A DNA stretch of 64,000 nucleotides from Vulcanimicrobiota bacterium (GTDB taxonomy: Bacteria; Vulcanimicrobiota; Vulcanimicrobiia; Vulcanimicrobiales; Vulcanimicrobiaceae), in the NCBI GenBank assembly GCA_003140215.1, contig PLJL01000004.1:1457762-1521761 (forward strand), read 5' to 3'. The notes under the pieces were generated by a model that saw nothing but the letters and a program-made list of their open reading frames with translations, did no database searches and had not been told where the DNA came from. A program made the position numbers and the translations under genes. Positions 17,746 through 28,041 of this stretch are shown one piece after another (within the stretch, counting starts at the first letter, position 1; every line of letters starts with the position of its first letter).

Positions 17746-19254
17746 ATGCATGATGCGCCCGAACCGCGACGGGAGGCTCACATCGAGCGGCCGTCGCGGC
17801 GTCGCGACTTGGTCGCGCTCGGGCTTTCGCTGGTCATCCATGGGCTCACCGCGGTCCTGGTTGCGTTCTTCTGGGTGTCTTCCGTCGGCGGGTCGCCGGC
17901 GGAAACCAACGCGGTCGCCGACGTCATCCTCGAAGAACGACCGCAGACCGCTGCTCCGCCGCCGCCCGTTACGACCCAGGCGCCGCTGCCGACCCAGGCG
18001 CCGCGGCCCCGGCCCGTCGTCGTCGTGCGACCGGTGCCGCGGCGGCGAACCATCCCGCCCAGCCCGCCGCCGCCGCGGCATCGGGAGCTTGCGCGGATCC
18101 GACCTTCCGCGCCGCCGCAGCCATCCGCGCCGCCGACGCTCCCGCCGACCGCCCCGCCGACCGTGCCGCCGACGCGGGTGCCCACCGTCGCCCCGACGGC
18201 GGTCGTGGCGATCGTGACCCAGCCCCCCACGGTCGCTCCCACGCGGGCGCCGACGACCCCGCCGACCCTGCCTCCGACAGCGCCGCCGACGCTCACCCCG
18301 CGCACCGCCCCGCCGACTGTCGCACCGACCGCGCCCCCGACGGCGGCTCCGCGGACTGCCGCGCCGACTGCCGTGCCGACCGTCGCCCCGCAAACCGCGG
18401 CGCCCACGGCACGGCCCACCGCGGCTGCGACGAGCGCGCCGACGGCCCGGCCGAGCGCCGTCCCGACGCGGGCCGCGGTCGCCGCCGAGGCCACCAGCGC
18501 CCCGACCGCGGTGCCCGGGACCCCGCGTCCGGTGGCGACCGCAGCGCCGGGCTCGCCGCATCCGGTGGGGACGACGGCTCCGCGGCCCGCGGCTTCGGGG
18601 GCCGCCCGGCCCGCGTCGCCCGGCCCCGCGCCGGGAGCGACCGGCGCTCCGGCCGGACCTCCGGCCACCCAGCCCGGGGTCACGCCCGGGACGCGACCGG
18701 GCGCCGCCGCGACCGGCGGCCCGGCGCCGACGCGCACCGGCGCACCCCTGCCGGCTTCGAGCCCCGGGGGCCCGTCGGCAACGGCGGCCCCGTCGCCGGG
18801 TCCGGGCAGCAACCTCAACGACAGGCTCCGGGCGCTGCTGCCGCACAACGCCGTCGCCCCGGGCCACTACACGCCGGGTCTCGATCCGCGGACCGCGAGC
18901 GAGGAGTACGAGCGCAAGCTCGCGCCGCCGGCCGAGATTCTGGCCGCGACGTTCGGCTTGATTCGGATCTCGCGGACCGTGACGCACGCCGGCTCGATCG
19001 CGTACGTCTTCGAGCGCAAGCGCGACTTGCTGGGCCGTGAGGTCTGCCGCTCCTTCCGCATCACCGACCACCCGCTGCCGCCTCCACCGACCCCGCCGCC
19101 GAGCCTGAGCGGCGGCTTCGCCCGGCCGTATTTGCCCGACCGGCCGCCCGATCTCAAGCCCATCGTCGAGGTCGTCGACGTCTCGTGCAACGACGCGCGG
19201 ATGGAGAAGGTGGTCCCGGGCTCGCTGCGGACACCGGTCCCGCTCCACCTCTGA
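17746..19254 (+). CDS. Membrane-anchored Pro/Thr/Ala-rich protein with TonB-like N-terminus
   Basis: 502 residues from ATG 17746. One membrane segment (about 25-47, LVALGLSLVIHGLTAVLVAF) closely resembles the N-terminal anchor of TonB-family transducers, including the His within the helix. Then come about 300 residues made almost entirely of Pro, Thr and Ala in PTxAP/PPTxPPT-like units, which would form an extended rod across the periplasm. A C-terminal domain of about 140 residues (LNDRLRALLPHNAVAPGHY through DVSCNDARMEKVV) is globular and contains two cysteines. No TonB YP signature is visible, so a TonB role is only suggested by the anchor. Its downstream neighbour is the rimP operon. Confidence 0.75.
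   Translation: MHDAPEPRREAHIERPSRRRDLVALGLSLVIHGLTAVLVAFFWVSSVGGSPAETNAVADVILEERPQTAAPPPPVTTQAPLPTQAPRPRPVVVVRPVPRRRTIPPSPPPPRHRELARIRPSAPPQPSAPPTLPPTAPPTVPPTRVPTVAPTAVVAIVTQPPTVAPTRAPTTPPTLPPTAPPTLTPRTAPPTVAPTAPPTAAPRTAAPTAVPTVAPQTAAPTARPTAAATSAPTARPSAVPTRAAVAAEATSAPTAVPGTPRPVATAAPGSPHPVGTTAPRPAASGAARPASPGPAPGATGAPAGPPATQPGVTPGTRPGAAATGGPAPTRTGAPLPASSPGGPSATAAPSPGPGSNLNDRLRALLPHNAVAPGHYTPGLDPRTASEEYERKLAPPAEILAATFGLIRISRTVTHAGSIAYVFERKRDLLGREVCRSFRITDHPLPPPPTPPPSLSGGFARPYLPDRPPDLKPIVEVVDVSCNDARMEKVVPGSLRTPVPLHL
18106..18500 (+). repeat. Degenerate tandem repeat encoding PPTxPPT/PTxAP units
   Basis: The segment is a run of imperfect 12-15 nt units such as CCGCCGACC and GCGCCGACG coding for Pro-Thr-Ala/Val motifs. 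It is the low-complexity core of the TonB-like protein. Such tracts often change length by slippage. Confidence 0.7.
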
Positions 19255-19283
19255 TTGCGAAAAAGCCGCGCTTATCGTATGAT
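19255..19283 (+). promoter_or_regulatory. Predicted sigma-70-type promoter of the rimP-nusA-infB operon
   Basis: TTGCGA (19255-19260) and TATGAT (19278-19283) are separated by exactly 17 nt, directly after the stop of the upstream gene. This places the start of transcription near 19290, about 60 nt before the rimP ATG. Confidence 0.65.
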
Positions 19284-19304
19284 GGCGGACGGAGATTGAC
19301 GCTG

Positions 19305-19329
19305 GAAGCGTGGGCCTGGCCCGCGCTTC
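19305..19329 (+). promoter_or_regulatory. Leader hairpin upstream of rimP
   Basis: GAAGCGTGGGCC (19305-19316) pairs with GGCCCGCGCTTC (19318-19329) with one G-U wobble. The loop is tight, so the inner pairs open and leave a stem of about 10 bp. It is followed by the pyrimidine-rich TCTGTTGT, so it could act as an attenuator in the transcript. The rimP Shine-Dalgarno-like AGGGGA follows. Confidence 0.4.
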
Positions 19330-19350
19330 TCTGTTGTAGGGGATTGGGCA

Positions 19351-19877
19351 ATGGTGACGGACCAAGCGCGAGAGCATGGCCCCGACAGCCTTCTAACGGA
19401 GGCTTTCGAGCGGGTCGTGCACGCTTTGCCGCACCAACCCGAGTTCCGCGACGTCGAGGTCGTGTCGTCGAGCGCGCACCGGCACCGCCAGCAGAGCGCG
19501 CTGCAAGTGACGGTCGATCGTGAAGGCGGCGTGGACATCACGACGTGCGAACGCATCGCTGCGCGCATCAACGCCGCGCTCGACGCCTTCGCCGATCCGT
19601 ACACGCTCGAGGTCGTCTCCGCCGGGCTGGACCGTCCGCTGACCAAACCGTCCGACTACGAGCGCTTCGCCGGACGCGATGCGAAGATCGTCACCACGCT
19701 CGCCATCGAGAAAGCCAAGACGCATCGCGGGCGACTCGAAGGCGTGCGCGGGACCAACGTGATCCTGACGCGTCCGGACGGCGAGCTGCCCATTCCGATC
19801 GCCGTCATCAAATCGGCCAACCTGGAGTACGATGTGCGCGCGGACCTCCAGCGCGCGAAACAACGAGAGAAGAACCG

Positions 19878-19881
<4 letters not shown>
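19351..19881 (+). CDS. rimP: Ribosome maturation factor RimP
   Basis: 176 residues. RimP assists 30S subunit maturation. Recognisable parts are the N-terminal domain with VTVDREGGVDITTCERIAARINAAL and the junction YTLEVVSAGLDRPLTKPSDYERFAGRDAKI, the family's best-conserved stretch, followed by the small SH3-like C-terminal domain. It is the first gene of the rimP-nusA-ylxR-infB operon and its stop overlaps nusA by 4 nt (ATGA). ATG at 19351 is chosen over the GTG one codon later. Confidence 0.95.
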
Positions 19882-21100
<1,219 letters not shown>

Positions 21101-21104
<4 letters not shown>

Positions 21105-21313
21105 CGCCCGAGCGGACCTGCGTCGGCTGCCGGACCGTCTTTCCGCAGCCGGCGCTGCGGCGCTTCACGCGGCAGGACGGCCGCTGGATCGTCGATGGGG
21201 CCAAGCGGCACATCGGCCGAGGGGCCTACCTCTGCTCTCGCGGCTGCGCGCAACGGGTCGCAAAGAACAAACGTTATCCGGGGTTCAGTGTCGAAGCTCT
21301 GCTACAATGGTGA
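21101..21313 (+). CDS. ylxR: YlxR family RNA-binding protein (DUF448)
   Basis: 70 residues beginning MTPERTCVGCRTVFPQPALRRF, which matches the YlxR/DUF448 signature (RTCVGCR), and containing GRGAYLCSRGCAQRVAKNKR. YlxR lies between nusA and infB in many bacteria; its homologue RnpM modulates RNase P. The start overlaps the nusA stop by 4 nt. It has four cysteines arranged as two CxxC-like pairs, which is common in the family. An upstream in-frame ATG would read through nusA out of frame and is rejected. Confidence 0.93.
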
Positions 21314-21413
21314 CTGCCCGGCGACGGCGCCGGAACACTCCGGATCTCGGAGCTCATACAGAATGACTTAACGGCGGATGGTGCCCTCGGGCGCCATAAC
21401 TTTGAAGGATTGC
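21314..21413 (+). promoter_or_regulatory. infB leader with two predicted hairpins
   Basis: The 100 nt between ylxR and infB contain CTCCG/CGGAG arms around GATCT and a second stem-loop ATGGTGCCC/GGGCGCCAT (21378-21397). The infB Shine-Dalgarno GAAGGA follows. The second stem ends about 16 nt before the ATG, so it could affect IF2 translation. Function is inferred only from structure. Confidence 0.35.
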
Positions 21414-24260
21414 ATGGCAACCGGTAAACCCAGGATTTTCGAGCTCGCGAAAGAGCTCGGCATGTCGTCGAAGGACCTGCTCGCCCTCTTCGGGCGGCTG
21501 GGACTCGAGGCAAAGAACCAGCTCAGCGTCGTCGAGCCGAAGGTCGCCGACCTCCTCCGCGCACAGCTCAAAGGGGCCAAAGCCGCCCCTAAGACCGCGC
21601 CCGTAGCCGCTCCGGCGGCTCCGGCCGCCGCTGCTGCGCCAGCCGGGGAGGCGCCGGTCGCCGCCAAGGCTCCGGCCGCGCGTGCGGCCAAGGCCGCCGT
21701 TACGCAGGCTCCAGCAGTCGCCGCGGCGCCCGAAACCGCCCCGCCGAAAGCTCCCGCACGGCGTACCGCCGCGCAGGCGGAGCCGCCGGCCGCGCCGATC
21801 CCGCAGCTTCGCCCGGTCCGCAGCACGTCGCCCGCGGCGCGTACCGCCGCGCCGCCGCCGCAGCCCGCAGCGGCGGACCCCGAAGCTCCGGAAGCCGCCA
21901 TTGCGCCGACTCCCGACGCCCCGCCGCGCACCGGTCCGCCCGGACCGATGCCGCCGCTGCGCCCCCTGCTCCCCAACGAGCCCGTCCCGACGTTGCGTCC
22001 GGTTCCCGCCGGCCAGAACTCGGTGCGCCCGCCGGCCCGCCCGGTCGGGCCCGCCGCCGGCAACGGCCAGATCCCCGGCCGCCCCGGCGTCGCTCCGCGA
22101 CCCGGCCAAGGCGGACCCGGGCAATACCAGCAGCCGCGCCCGGCGCAGGCCGGCCCGCCGGGCGTTCCCGGCGTCCCGGGTGCGCCGCCGCAGGGGCGCC
22201 GCCCCGCCGGCAACGGCCCCTTCCGTCCCATCCCCGGCGGCACGGCGCAGGGCACGCCCCCACGTCCCTTCGGTGGGCCCTCGCGCCCCGGCGGCGGTCC
22301 GCTTTCACCCAGCCAGGGCCCCTCGCCGTCGTCCGGTGCGCCGGGCGGTCGACCCGGCGGCCGCGGGCGTCAAACGCGTGAGCAGCTCGAGGCCAAGAAG
22401 GACCGCGAGAAGGAGATGCTGCTCGAGAAGCAGCGGCGGCGCAAAGGCGGAGCGGCCTACGACGAACGCGAGAACGACCCGACCAAGAAGCTCGAGTCGA
22501 TCGAGATTCCCGACGTCCTGACCGTTCAGGAGCTGGCGACGTCGATGATCGTCCCGGCCGCGGAGGTCATGCGCGCGCTCATTCACATGGGCACGATGGC
22601 GACGATCAACCAGAACATCTCGTCCGATCAAGCCATCGCGGTGGCGCGCAAGTTCGGCTTCAACGCCATCGTCAAGGAAGCCGGCGAAGAAGTCGTCGTC
22701 GAGCAGGAAGAGGACAAGCCGGAGATGCTGCAGGCGCGGCCGCCGGTCGTCACCGTCCTGGGCCACGTCGACCACGGCAAGACCTCGCTGCTCGACAAGA
22801 TTCGCTCGGCTAGCGTCGCCGCGGGCGAAGCCGGCGGGATCACGCAGAAGATCGGCGCGTACACCGTCCTCGGCAAGGACGGCCGCGCGATCACGTTCAT
22901 CGACACACCGGGTCACGAAGCGTTCACCGCGATGCGGGCGCGCGGCGCGAAGGTCACCGACGTGGCGATTCTCGTCGTCGCAGCCGACGACGGCGTCATG
23001 CCGCAGACCCGCGAAGCGATCTCGCACATCAAGGCGGCGGGCGTCCCGATCGTCGTGGCCATCAACAAGATGGACAAGGAAGACGCGCAGCCCGACCGGG
23101 TCAAGCAGCAGCTTACCGACGAGGGGCTGCAGCCGGTCGAGTGGGGCGGCAAGATCGAGATGATCCCGGTGTCGGCACGCAAGGGCGACAACATCGACAA
23201 GTTGCTCGAGACCGTGCTGCTCGAAGCCGATCTCAGGGAGCTCAAGGCCAACCCGCACCGTCGCGCCAGCGGCGTCGTCATCGAATCCGCGCTGGACCGC
23301 GGGCGTGGTCCGGTAGCAACCGTCCTCGTGCAGAACGGGACGTTGCGTGTCGGCGACGTCGTCGTCGTCGGACCGACCTTCGGAAAAGTTCGCGCGCTGC
23401 TCGACGACAAGGGCAAGCAGACGAAAAAGGCCGGGCCGTCGGTGCCCGTCGAGATCATGGGCCTCAACGACGTACCGTCGGCGGGCGACACGATGATGGT
23501 CGTCTCCGACGAGAAATCGGCACGTGAAGCGGCCGCAAAACGTTCGACCAAGCGCCGCGACGTGCGCATGGCCGCGACGACGGGCGGCGCCAAGGTCTCG
23601 CTCGAGACGTTCATGCTCATGCCGGCCGACGGCGGACAGAAGACCCTCAACTTGATCCTCAAAGCCGACGGACAGGGCTCGGTCGAGGCACTGCGGGCTC
23701 GCCTCGTGTCGCTTTCGAACAGCGAGGTCGACGTGGGTGTCATCCTCGCCGGCGTCGGCGGGATCACCGAGAACGACGTCAACCTTGCCTCGGCGTCCAA
23801 CGCGGTGCTGATCGGCTTCAACATCCGGCCGGATGAGTCGGTCAAGCGTCTGGCGGAGTCCGAACAGGTCGATCTGCGCTTCTACCAGGTCATCTACGAT
23901 GTCGAGAACGACCTTAAGAAGGCCATGGTCGGGATGCTGGCGCCCAAGTTCCGCGAGATCATCCTCGGACGCGCCGAGGTTCGCGAGATCTTCAAGGTCT
24001 CCAAGGTCGGCTCGATCGCCGGGTGCTACGTGCAGTCCGGCAAGATCACCCGCAACTCGAAGGTCCGCGTGCTGCGCGATTCCGTCGTCGTGTTCGACGG
24101 CGAGATCGAGTCGCTGCGACGCTTCAAGGACGATGTCAGGGAGGTTGCAGAGAACTTCGAATGCGGAATCCAAGTCGCGCGGTTCGCCGACCTCAAGCAG
24201 GGCGACGTCATCGAAGCCTTCACGTCGGAATTGGTGGCGCCGGAACTTCAGCCAGCGTAA
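21414..24260 (+). CDS. infB: Translation initiation factor IF-2
   Basis: 948 residues from the ATG at 21414, which has GAAGGA 5 nt upstream; an ATG at 21378 lies inside a leader hairpin. The N-terminal IF2 helical domain ([24 protein letters not shown]) is followed by a very long Ala/Pro/Gly-rich linker (about 60-330) and a charged helix. The GTPase begins near residue 445: [45 protein letters not shown]. The C-terminal domains 2 and 4 follow to the end. It brings initiator tRNA to the 30S subunit. The linker is unusually Pro-rich, which matches the GC-driven composition of the genome. Confidence 0.97.
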   Translation: MATGKPRIFELAKELGMSSKDLLALFGRLGLEAKNQLSVVEPKVADLLRAQLKGAKAAPKTAPVAAPAAPAAAAAPAGEAPVAAKAPAARAAKAAVTQAPAVAAAPETAPPKAPARRTAAQAEPPAAPIPQLRPVRSTSPAARTAAPPPQPAAADPEAPEAAIAPTPDAPPRTGPPGPMPPLRPLLPNEPVPTLRPVPAGQNSVRPPARPVGPAAGNGQIPGRPGVAPRPGQGGPGQYQQPRPAQAGPPGVPGVPGAPPQGRRPAGNGPFRPIPGGTAQGTPPRPFGGPSRPGGGPLSPSQGPSPSSGAPGGRPGGRGRQTREQLEAKKDREKEMLLEKQRRRKGGAAYDERENDPTKKLESIEIPDVLTVQELATSMIVPAAEVMRALIHMGTMATINQNISSDQAIAVARKFGFNAIVKEAGEEVVVEQEEDKPEMLQARPPVVTVLGHVDHGKTSLLDKIRSASVAAGEAGGITQKIGAYTVLGKDGRAITFIDTPGHEAFTAMRARGAKVTDVAILVVAADDGVMPQTREAISHIKAAGVPIVVAINKMDKEDAQPDRVKQQLTDEGLQPVEWGGKIEMIPVSARKGDNIDKLLETVLLEADLRELKANPHRRASGVVIESALDRGRGPVATVLVQNGTLRVGDVVVVGPTFGKVRALLDDKGKQTKKAGPSVPVEIMGLNDVPSAGDTMMVVSDEKSAREAAAKRSTKRRDVRMAATTGGAKVSLETFMLMPADGGQKTLNLILKADGQGSVEALRARLVSLSNSEVDVGVILAGVGGITENDVNLASASNAVLIGFNIRPDESVKRLAESEQVDLRFYQVIYDVENDLKKAMVGMLAPKFREIILGRAEVREIFKVSKVGSIAGCYVQSGKITRNSKVRVLRDSVVVFDGEIESLRRFKDDVREVAENFECGIQVARFADLKQGDVIEAFTSELVAPELQPA

Positions 24261-24271
24261 TGCCGATGGTG

Positions 24272-24320
24272 GCGGGCGTCCGGGGCACGTGCAGTGCCCC
24301 GCCGGGGACGCCCGCGTTTT
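24272..24320 (+). terminator. Rho-independent terminator after infB
   Basis: Outer arms GCGGGCGTCC (24272-24281) and GGACGCCCGC (24306-24315) enclose a second perfect stem GGGGCAC/GTGCCCC (24282-24288, 24294-24300). GTTTT follows. This is a very stable two-part hairpin with a short U-tract, placed 12 nt after the infB stop. Confidence 0.75.
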
Positions 24321-24435
24321 CCCTTCCGTGGGAAAACGCTACTCGCACAAAATCGGCTCTCGCCATCCTGGCTCCGCCGATTTCTGTGACGCCCCGTCGT
24401 GACACTGCACGTACCCCGAACACCTGTCACGATGA
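24272..24435. repeat. Highly structured intergenic element with nested and long-range inverted repeats
   Basis: Besides the terminator, this stretch holds GTTTTCCC/GGGAAAAC (24316-24337), CACAAAATCGGC/GCCGATTTCTGTG (24346-24388), and TCGTGACA/TGTCACGA further on. GGGGCACGTGCAGTG (24282-24296) also reappears inverted with one mismatch as CACTGCACGTACCCC (24403-24417), so the ends of the element can pair. No convincing protein is encoded on either strand. It could be a MITE-like mobile palindrome or a structured RNA. Confidence 0.6.
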
Positions 24436-24462
24436 CGTAGTGGTTCGTGCGTGGGGGATGGC

Positions 24463-24867
24463 GTGATACGGGCAGCTGTCCGCAGCGCTTTCGGGCTCGT
24501 CCCGTTACTGGTGGCGGCCGCGCTCGTCCTCTGGCATGCCGGCGAGCGCTTCGATCGGCCGTATCTGCTGATCTACGTGCCGGCGTTCGCGGTCCTCGCG
24601 TGGTTGGATTCGCGCAAGCGGCGGGCGGAATCGCGCATGCTCACGTGGAGGCCGGAACCGTCGAAAGGCGCGCCGGCCTCTGTGGTAGACGCCCGTATGG
24701 GGTCGTGGATCGTTGCGGCGGTGATGATCGGCGGAGCGTTCGTCGTGGGTTGGTTCGCGAAGTCCGGCGGAGCCTTCGCAGTAACGTATTTCGTGATCCT
24801 GTTGGCGATCCGCGGCGGCTTCGAGACGGCCGAACGGCTGCGCCGGCGCAACGGAGTGACCGTATGA
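24463..24867 (+). CDS. Small integral membrane protein, unknown function
   Basis: 134 residues from GTG 24463, with a GGGGGA stretch about 6 nt upstream; GTG 24451 is an alternative. The protein has about three to four hydrophobic segments (FGLVPLLVAAALVLWH, YLLIYVPAFAVLAWL, WIVAAVMIGGAFVVGWF, FAVTYFVILLAI) separated by charged loops, and ends with an Arg-rich tail. I recognise no family. The stop overlaps the rbfA start by 4 nt, so it is cotranslated with a ribosome biogenesis gene. Confidence 0.65.
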   Translation: MIRAAVRSAFGLVPLLVAAALVLWHAGERFDRPYLLIYVPAFAVLAWLDSRKRRAESRMLTWRPEPSKGAPASVVDARMGSWIVAAVMIGGAFVVGWFAKSGGAFAVTYFVILLAIRGGFETAERLRRRNGVTV

Positions 24868-25214
24868 AGCAGCAGAGACAGGCGCGGATCGATCATGAGA
24901 TTCAGAAGGCGCTGGCGAAGATCATCGGTGAGGATCTCAAGGATCCGCGGTTGGGGTTCGTTACCGTGGTGCGGTGCGAGATCACGCAGGACATGAAGTT
25001 CTGCAAGGTGTTCGTCTCGATCATCGGCGACCGGCACGTGGCGCGCCAGTCGATGGATGCGCTGGAGTCGGCATCGCGCTTCTTGCGCGGGGAGCTCGGG
25101 CATGCGATCGACCTGCGGTACACGCCGGAGCTGACGTTCGTCGAGGACCGCACGACCGAACGTGCGATCGCGCTGCACAAGACGCTGGAAAAGGCGAAGG
25201 TCGTCGATGAGTAG
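24864..25214 (+). CDS. rbfA: 30S ribosome-binding factor RbfA
   Basis: 116 residues, a normal RbfA: RIDHEIQKALAKIIGEDLKDPRLGFVTV, then a KH-like core KVFVSIIGDRHVARQSMDALESASRFLRGELG and RYTPELTFVEDRTTERAI. It binds the 30S subunit and supports 16S rRNA 5' end maturation. ATG 24864 overlaps the preceding stop by 4 nt, and the stop overlaps the nrnA start by 8 nt. An infB-rbfA-nrnA-truB-ribF order is common, although here a structured element and a membrane protein gene split infB from rbfA. Confidence 0.95.
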   Translation: MKQQRQARIDHEIQKALAKIIGEDLKDPRLGFVTVVRCEITQDMKFCKVFVSIIGDRHVARQSMDALESASRFLRGELGHAIDLRYTPELTFVEDRTTERAIALHKTLEKAKVVDE

Positions 25215-26205
25215 TTCCGTTCCCGCCGGGGCCATGGCGCCGGTGTCGTCGACCACCGAGGAGGTCGTAGCCGAGCTGCGGCGGCGCTCTTCGTTCATGT
25301 TCGTCTCGCATGTCAAGCCCGACGGCGACACCCTGGGCGCCGGGCTCGCGCTGGGTTTGGCGCTCAAATCGCTCGGCAAGCGCGTCGGGTACTTCCAGCA
25401 GGACCCGGTCCCGCGTAACTTGCGCTTCTTGCCCGATACGGACTTGGTTACGCGCGACGTTCCGGCCGATCTGCCGGCGGATACGCTGTGGGTGTTCTGC
25501 GACATGAGCGATTTCTCGCGCGCCGGAGAATTTCTCCCGGCGCTCGAGCGCGAGAACATGCTCGACGTCGATCACCACCTTGGCAACTCGCACTTCGGCG
25601 CTCTCAACTACGTGATCCCCAGTGAGGCATCGACCGGGACGTGTGTACTGCGGCTGCTGCATGCACTCGACGTACCGATCACTCCCGAGATCGCGACCTG
25701 CATCCTGACTACCATCATGACCGACACCGGGGCGTTCATGCACACCAACACTACGGCCGCCGTGTTGCGCATGTCCGCGGAGATGGTCGAGCTGGGCGCC
25801 GACAAGCCGCGCATCACCGAAGAGATCTTCGCGAACAAGCGCTTCGCCGCGACCAAGTTGCTGGGTATGGCGCTCGAGCGCGCGGTGATCGAAGACGAGG
25901 GCCGCTACTGCTGGACCTACGTCGATGAGAAGATGCTGCTGGCGGTGAACGCCGACGGTGAGGACACCGAGGAGATCGTGCAGCATCTGCGTGCCGTCGA
26001 AGGCGTCGAGGCAGCGGCGCTGTTCAAGGACTACGAGGGTGCGGTGCGCGTCAGCTTGCGCTCCAGCGGCAAGATCAACGTCCAGGCCGCGGCAGCGACC
26101 CTGGGCGGCGGCGGACACTTCATGGCGTCGGGGTTGACCTTCGAGGGAAATCTGCAAGCGGCCATCGAGGCCGTGCACGCCGCGCTGCGCGCGCAGGGTT
26201 TGTAG
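25207..26205 (+). CDS. nrnA: DHH-family phosphoesterase, NrnA-type nanoRNase/pAp phosphatase
   Basis: 332 residues. Motif I is HVKPDGDTLGAGLALG, motif III contains the DHH signature VDHHLGN (Asp122, His123, His124), and TIMTDTGAFMHTNT supplies further metal ligands. The DHHA1 domain ends with the GGGGHFMASG substrate-binding loop. NrnA enzymes degrade oligoribonucleotides of 2-5 nt and dephosphorylate pAp. ATG 25207 overlaps rbfA by 8 nt; an ATG at 25234 would also give an intact domain. Confidence 0.92.
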   Translation: MSSSVPAGAMAPVSSTTEEVVAELRRRSSFMFVSHVKPDGDTLGAGLALGLALKSLGKRVGYFQQDPVPRNLRFLPDTDLVTRDVPADLPADTLWVFCDMSDFSRAGEFLPALERENMLDVDHHLGNSHFGALNYVIPSEASTGTCVLRLLHALDVPITPEIATCILTTIMTDTGAFMHTNTTAAVLRMSAEMVELGADKPRITEEIFANKRFAATKLLGMALERAVIEDEGRYCWTYVDEKMLLAVNADGEDTEEIVQHLRAVEGVEAAALFKDYEGAVRVSLRSSGKINVQAAAATLGGGGHFMASGLTFEGNLQAAIEAVHAALRAQGL

Positions 26206-26215
26206 ACCCGGGCGC

Positions 26216-27082
26216 ATGCTCGGCTTCGTGAACCTGTTCAAGCCGGCGGGCCTCACGTCGACGCAGTTCGGCGCGCGTCTGCGGCGTGTGTACCGCGATC
26301 CGGCGGGCAAGCTCGCCATCGGCCATCTCGGGACGCTCGATCCGCAAGCGGCCGGCGTGCTGCCGGTTGCGCTCGGCAAGGCGACGCGGCTGCTGCCGCT
26401 GATCGTCGACCGGCGCAAGGCGTACGTGTGTACGCTTGTACTCGGTCGAGCAACCTCGACCGGCGATGCATCCGGCGACACGATCGTCCGGTGCGATGTT
26501 CCGACCGACGTCGATGCCAGGCTGCGCGATGCGGTCGCCGCGTTCGTCGGGCCGGTTTCGCAGATTCCGCCGATGTACAGCGCGGTTCACAGCGACGGGA
26601 AGCGGCTCTACGAGTTGGCACGTGAGGGAAAGACGGTCGAACGGGCGGCCCGCTCCATCACCGTGTATGCGTTGCGCGTGCTCGGCCGCGAGGGCGACGT
26701 CGTACGCTTGCGGATCGCGTGCAGCGAAGGGACGTTCGTGCGCACGCTGTGCGAAGACCTCGCTCGCGCCTGCGGCACCGCCGGGCACATGGGCGCGCTG
26801 CTGCGCGAGGCGTCAGGTCCGTTCGTGATTTCGGAGAGCCTTACGCTCGACGAGATCGAGCGTGATCCGGGCGGTGCGCTCGTATCACCCGAACGCGTGA
26901 TCCCGATCCCGACCATCGTGCTCGACGGCCGCGGCGCGACGGATTTCCGCGCCGGCCGCATGGTGCCGCTGGCGCAATTGCCGCCGGACAAGCATGTGTT
27001 CGTGCGCGACTCCGCGCGCGTGCTCGTCGGCGTCGGTGAGACGGTCGGAACGCTCCTGGCGCCACGCAAGGTGTTCGTGTGA
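26216..27082 (+). CDS. truB: tRNA pseudouridine(55) synthase
   Basis: 288 residues. The catalytic aspartate is Asp42 in IGHLGTLDPQAAGVLPVALG, and the N-terminal FVNLFKPAGLTSTQFGARLRR is the TruB opening. Further motifs are PPMYSAVHSDGKRLYELAREGKTVERAAR and the FVRTLCEDLARACGT stretch. It isomerises U55 to pseudouridine in the T-loop of tRNAs. The stop overlaps ribF by 4 nt (GTGA). The 10-nt gap from nrnA is consistent with cotranscription. Confidence 0.96.
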   Translation: MLGFVNLFKPAGLTSTQFGARLRRVYRDPAGKLAIGHLGTLDPQAAGVLPVALGKATRLLPLIVDRRKAYVCTLVLGRATSTGDASGDTIVRCDVPTDVDARLRDAVAAFVGPVSQIPPMYSAVHSDGKRLYELAREGKTVERAARSITVYALRVLGREGDVVRLRIACSEGTFVRTLCEDLARACGTAGHMGALLREASGPFVISESLTLDEIERDPGGALVSPERVIPIPTIVLDGRGATDFRAGRMVPLAQLPPDKHVFVRDSARVLVGVGETVGTLLAPRKVFV

Positions 27083-27999
27083 AGATCAGCCACGTGCTGC
27101 CGGAGCGGCCGCCCGAGCGGGCCTTCGTCGTCGCGATCGGGGTCTTCGACGGATTTCACCTCGGGCACCGCGCGATCGTGCGCGAAGCGCTGCGGTTACG
27201 GCGCGCCGGTGAGCGCACTGCGGTGTTCACCTTCCGGGAGCACCCGACGGCGTTCTTGCGCCCGGGCCAGGAACCGCCGATGATCGCGACCCTCGAAGAG
27301 CGCGTCAACGCGTTCGCTCGCGCCGGAATCGACGAGACCTACGTGCTGTCCTTCGACGCCTCGATCGCGTCCCTGACTCCGGCCCAATTCCTCGATGACA
27401 TGCTCATCGGCCGGCTGAACGCGCGTGCGATGGTCGTCGGCGCGAACTTCCGCTTCGGTCACAAACGTGCCGGTGACGTCGCCTTCGCCGCCACGCATCT
27501 GGGCCGGCACGGACGCGAGATGGTGGCGGTTCCCAACACGCTCGATGGCGGCGAGCGTGTCTCGTCGACCCGAATCCGAGCCGCCATCCAAGCCGGCGAT
27601 CTGGAAAGCGCCGACCGGCTGCTGGGCGCGTCCTACAGCGTGCGCGGCCCGGTCGCGTTTGGCGCAGGCCGCGGTCACGACCTCGGTTACCCCACGGCCA
27701 ACGTCGCCGTCGATGGCACCAAGCTCTTGCCGCCCGACGGCGTATATCGGGTTACCGGGCGGCACGATGGGCGCGACTACCTCGGGTTGGTCTCGATCGG
27801 CAGCAACCCCACCTTCGGCGGGGCGGCGCGCACGATCGAGGCCTGGCTGCTCGACTTCAACGGGGCGCTCTACGGTGAGGAGCTCTCGCTGCGCGACTTC
27901 CGCTTCGTGCGCGCCCAACGCCGGTTCGACTCCGCCGACGAGCTCGTCGCGCAGATGCGCGACGACGCCGCAACGGTGAAGTTCCCGACGATCGTCTGA
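27079..27999 (+). CDS. ribF: Bifunctional riboflavin kinase/FAD synthetase
   Basis: 306 residues. The N-terminal nucleotidyltransferase (FMN adenylyltransferase) domain shows AIGVFDGFHLGHRAIV with the GxFDGxHxGH motif, and the ISSTR-like stretch appears as RVSSTRIRAAIQAGDLESA. The C-terminal riboflavin kinase domain shows GRGHDLGYPTANVA and SIGSNPTFGG. It converts riboflavin to FMN and then FAD. GTG start, coupled to truB by a 4-nt overlap. Confidence 0.96.
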   Translation: MKISHVLPERPPERAFVVAIGVFDGFHLGHRAIVREALRLRRAGERTAVFTFREHPTAFLRPGQEPPMIATLEERVNAFARAGIDETYVLSFDASIASLTPAQFLDDMLIGRLNARAMVVGANFRFGHKRAGDVAFAATHLGRHGREMVAVPNTLDGGERVSSTRIRAAIQAGDLESADRLLGASYSVRGPVAFGAGRGHDLGYPTANVAVDGTKLLPPDGVYRVTGRHDGRDYLGLVSIGSNPTFGGAARTIEAWLLDFNGALYGEELSLRDFRFVRAQRRFDSADELVAQMRDDAATVKFPTIV

Positions 28000-28041
28000 G
28001 CGTGCCGGAACCGCCCGCGGGCGTCGGGCGTTAGAGAAAGC

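Noticed and set aside
17746..19254. Genuine TonB energy transducer
   Set aside because: The anchor helix fits, but the C-terminal domain lacks the TonB fold signature and no ExbB/ExbD genes are nearby.
17671..19377. 568-codon frame opposite the Pro/Thr-rich gene
   Set aside because: It is an Arg/Gly-rich antisense reading of the CCG/ACG repeats, and its end runs antisense to the pyk start region.
24220..24430. Small frames on both strands of the structured element (for example a 67-codon frame on the minus strand)
   Set aside because: They cover hairpins, end within them and lack ribosome-binding sites; the region is better explained as RNA or DNA structure.
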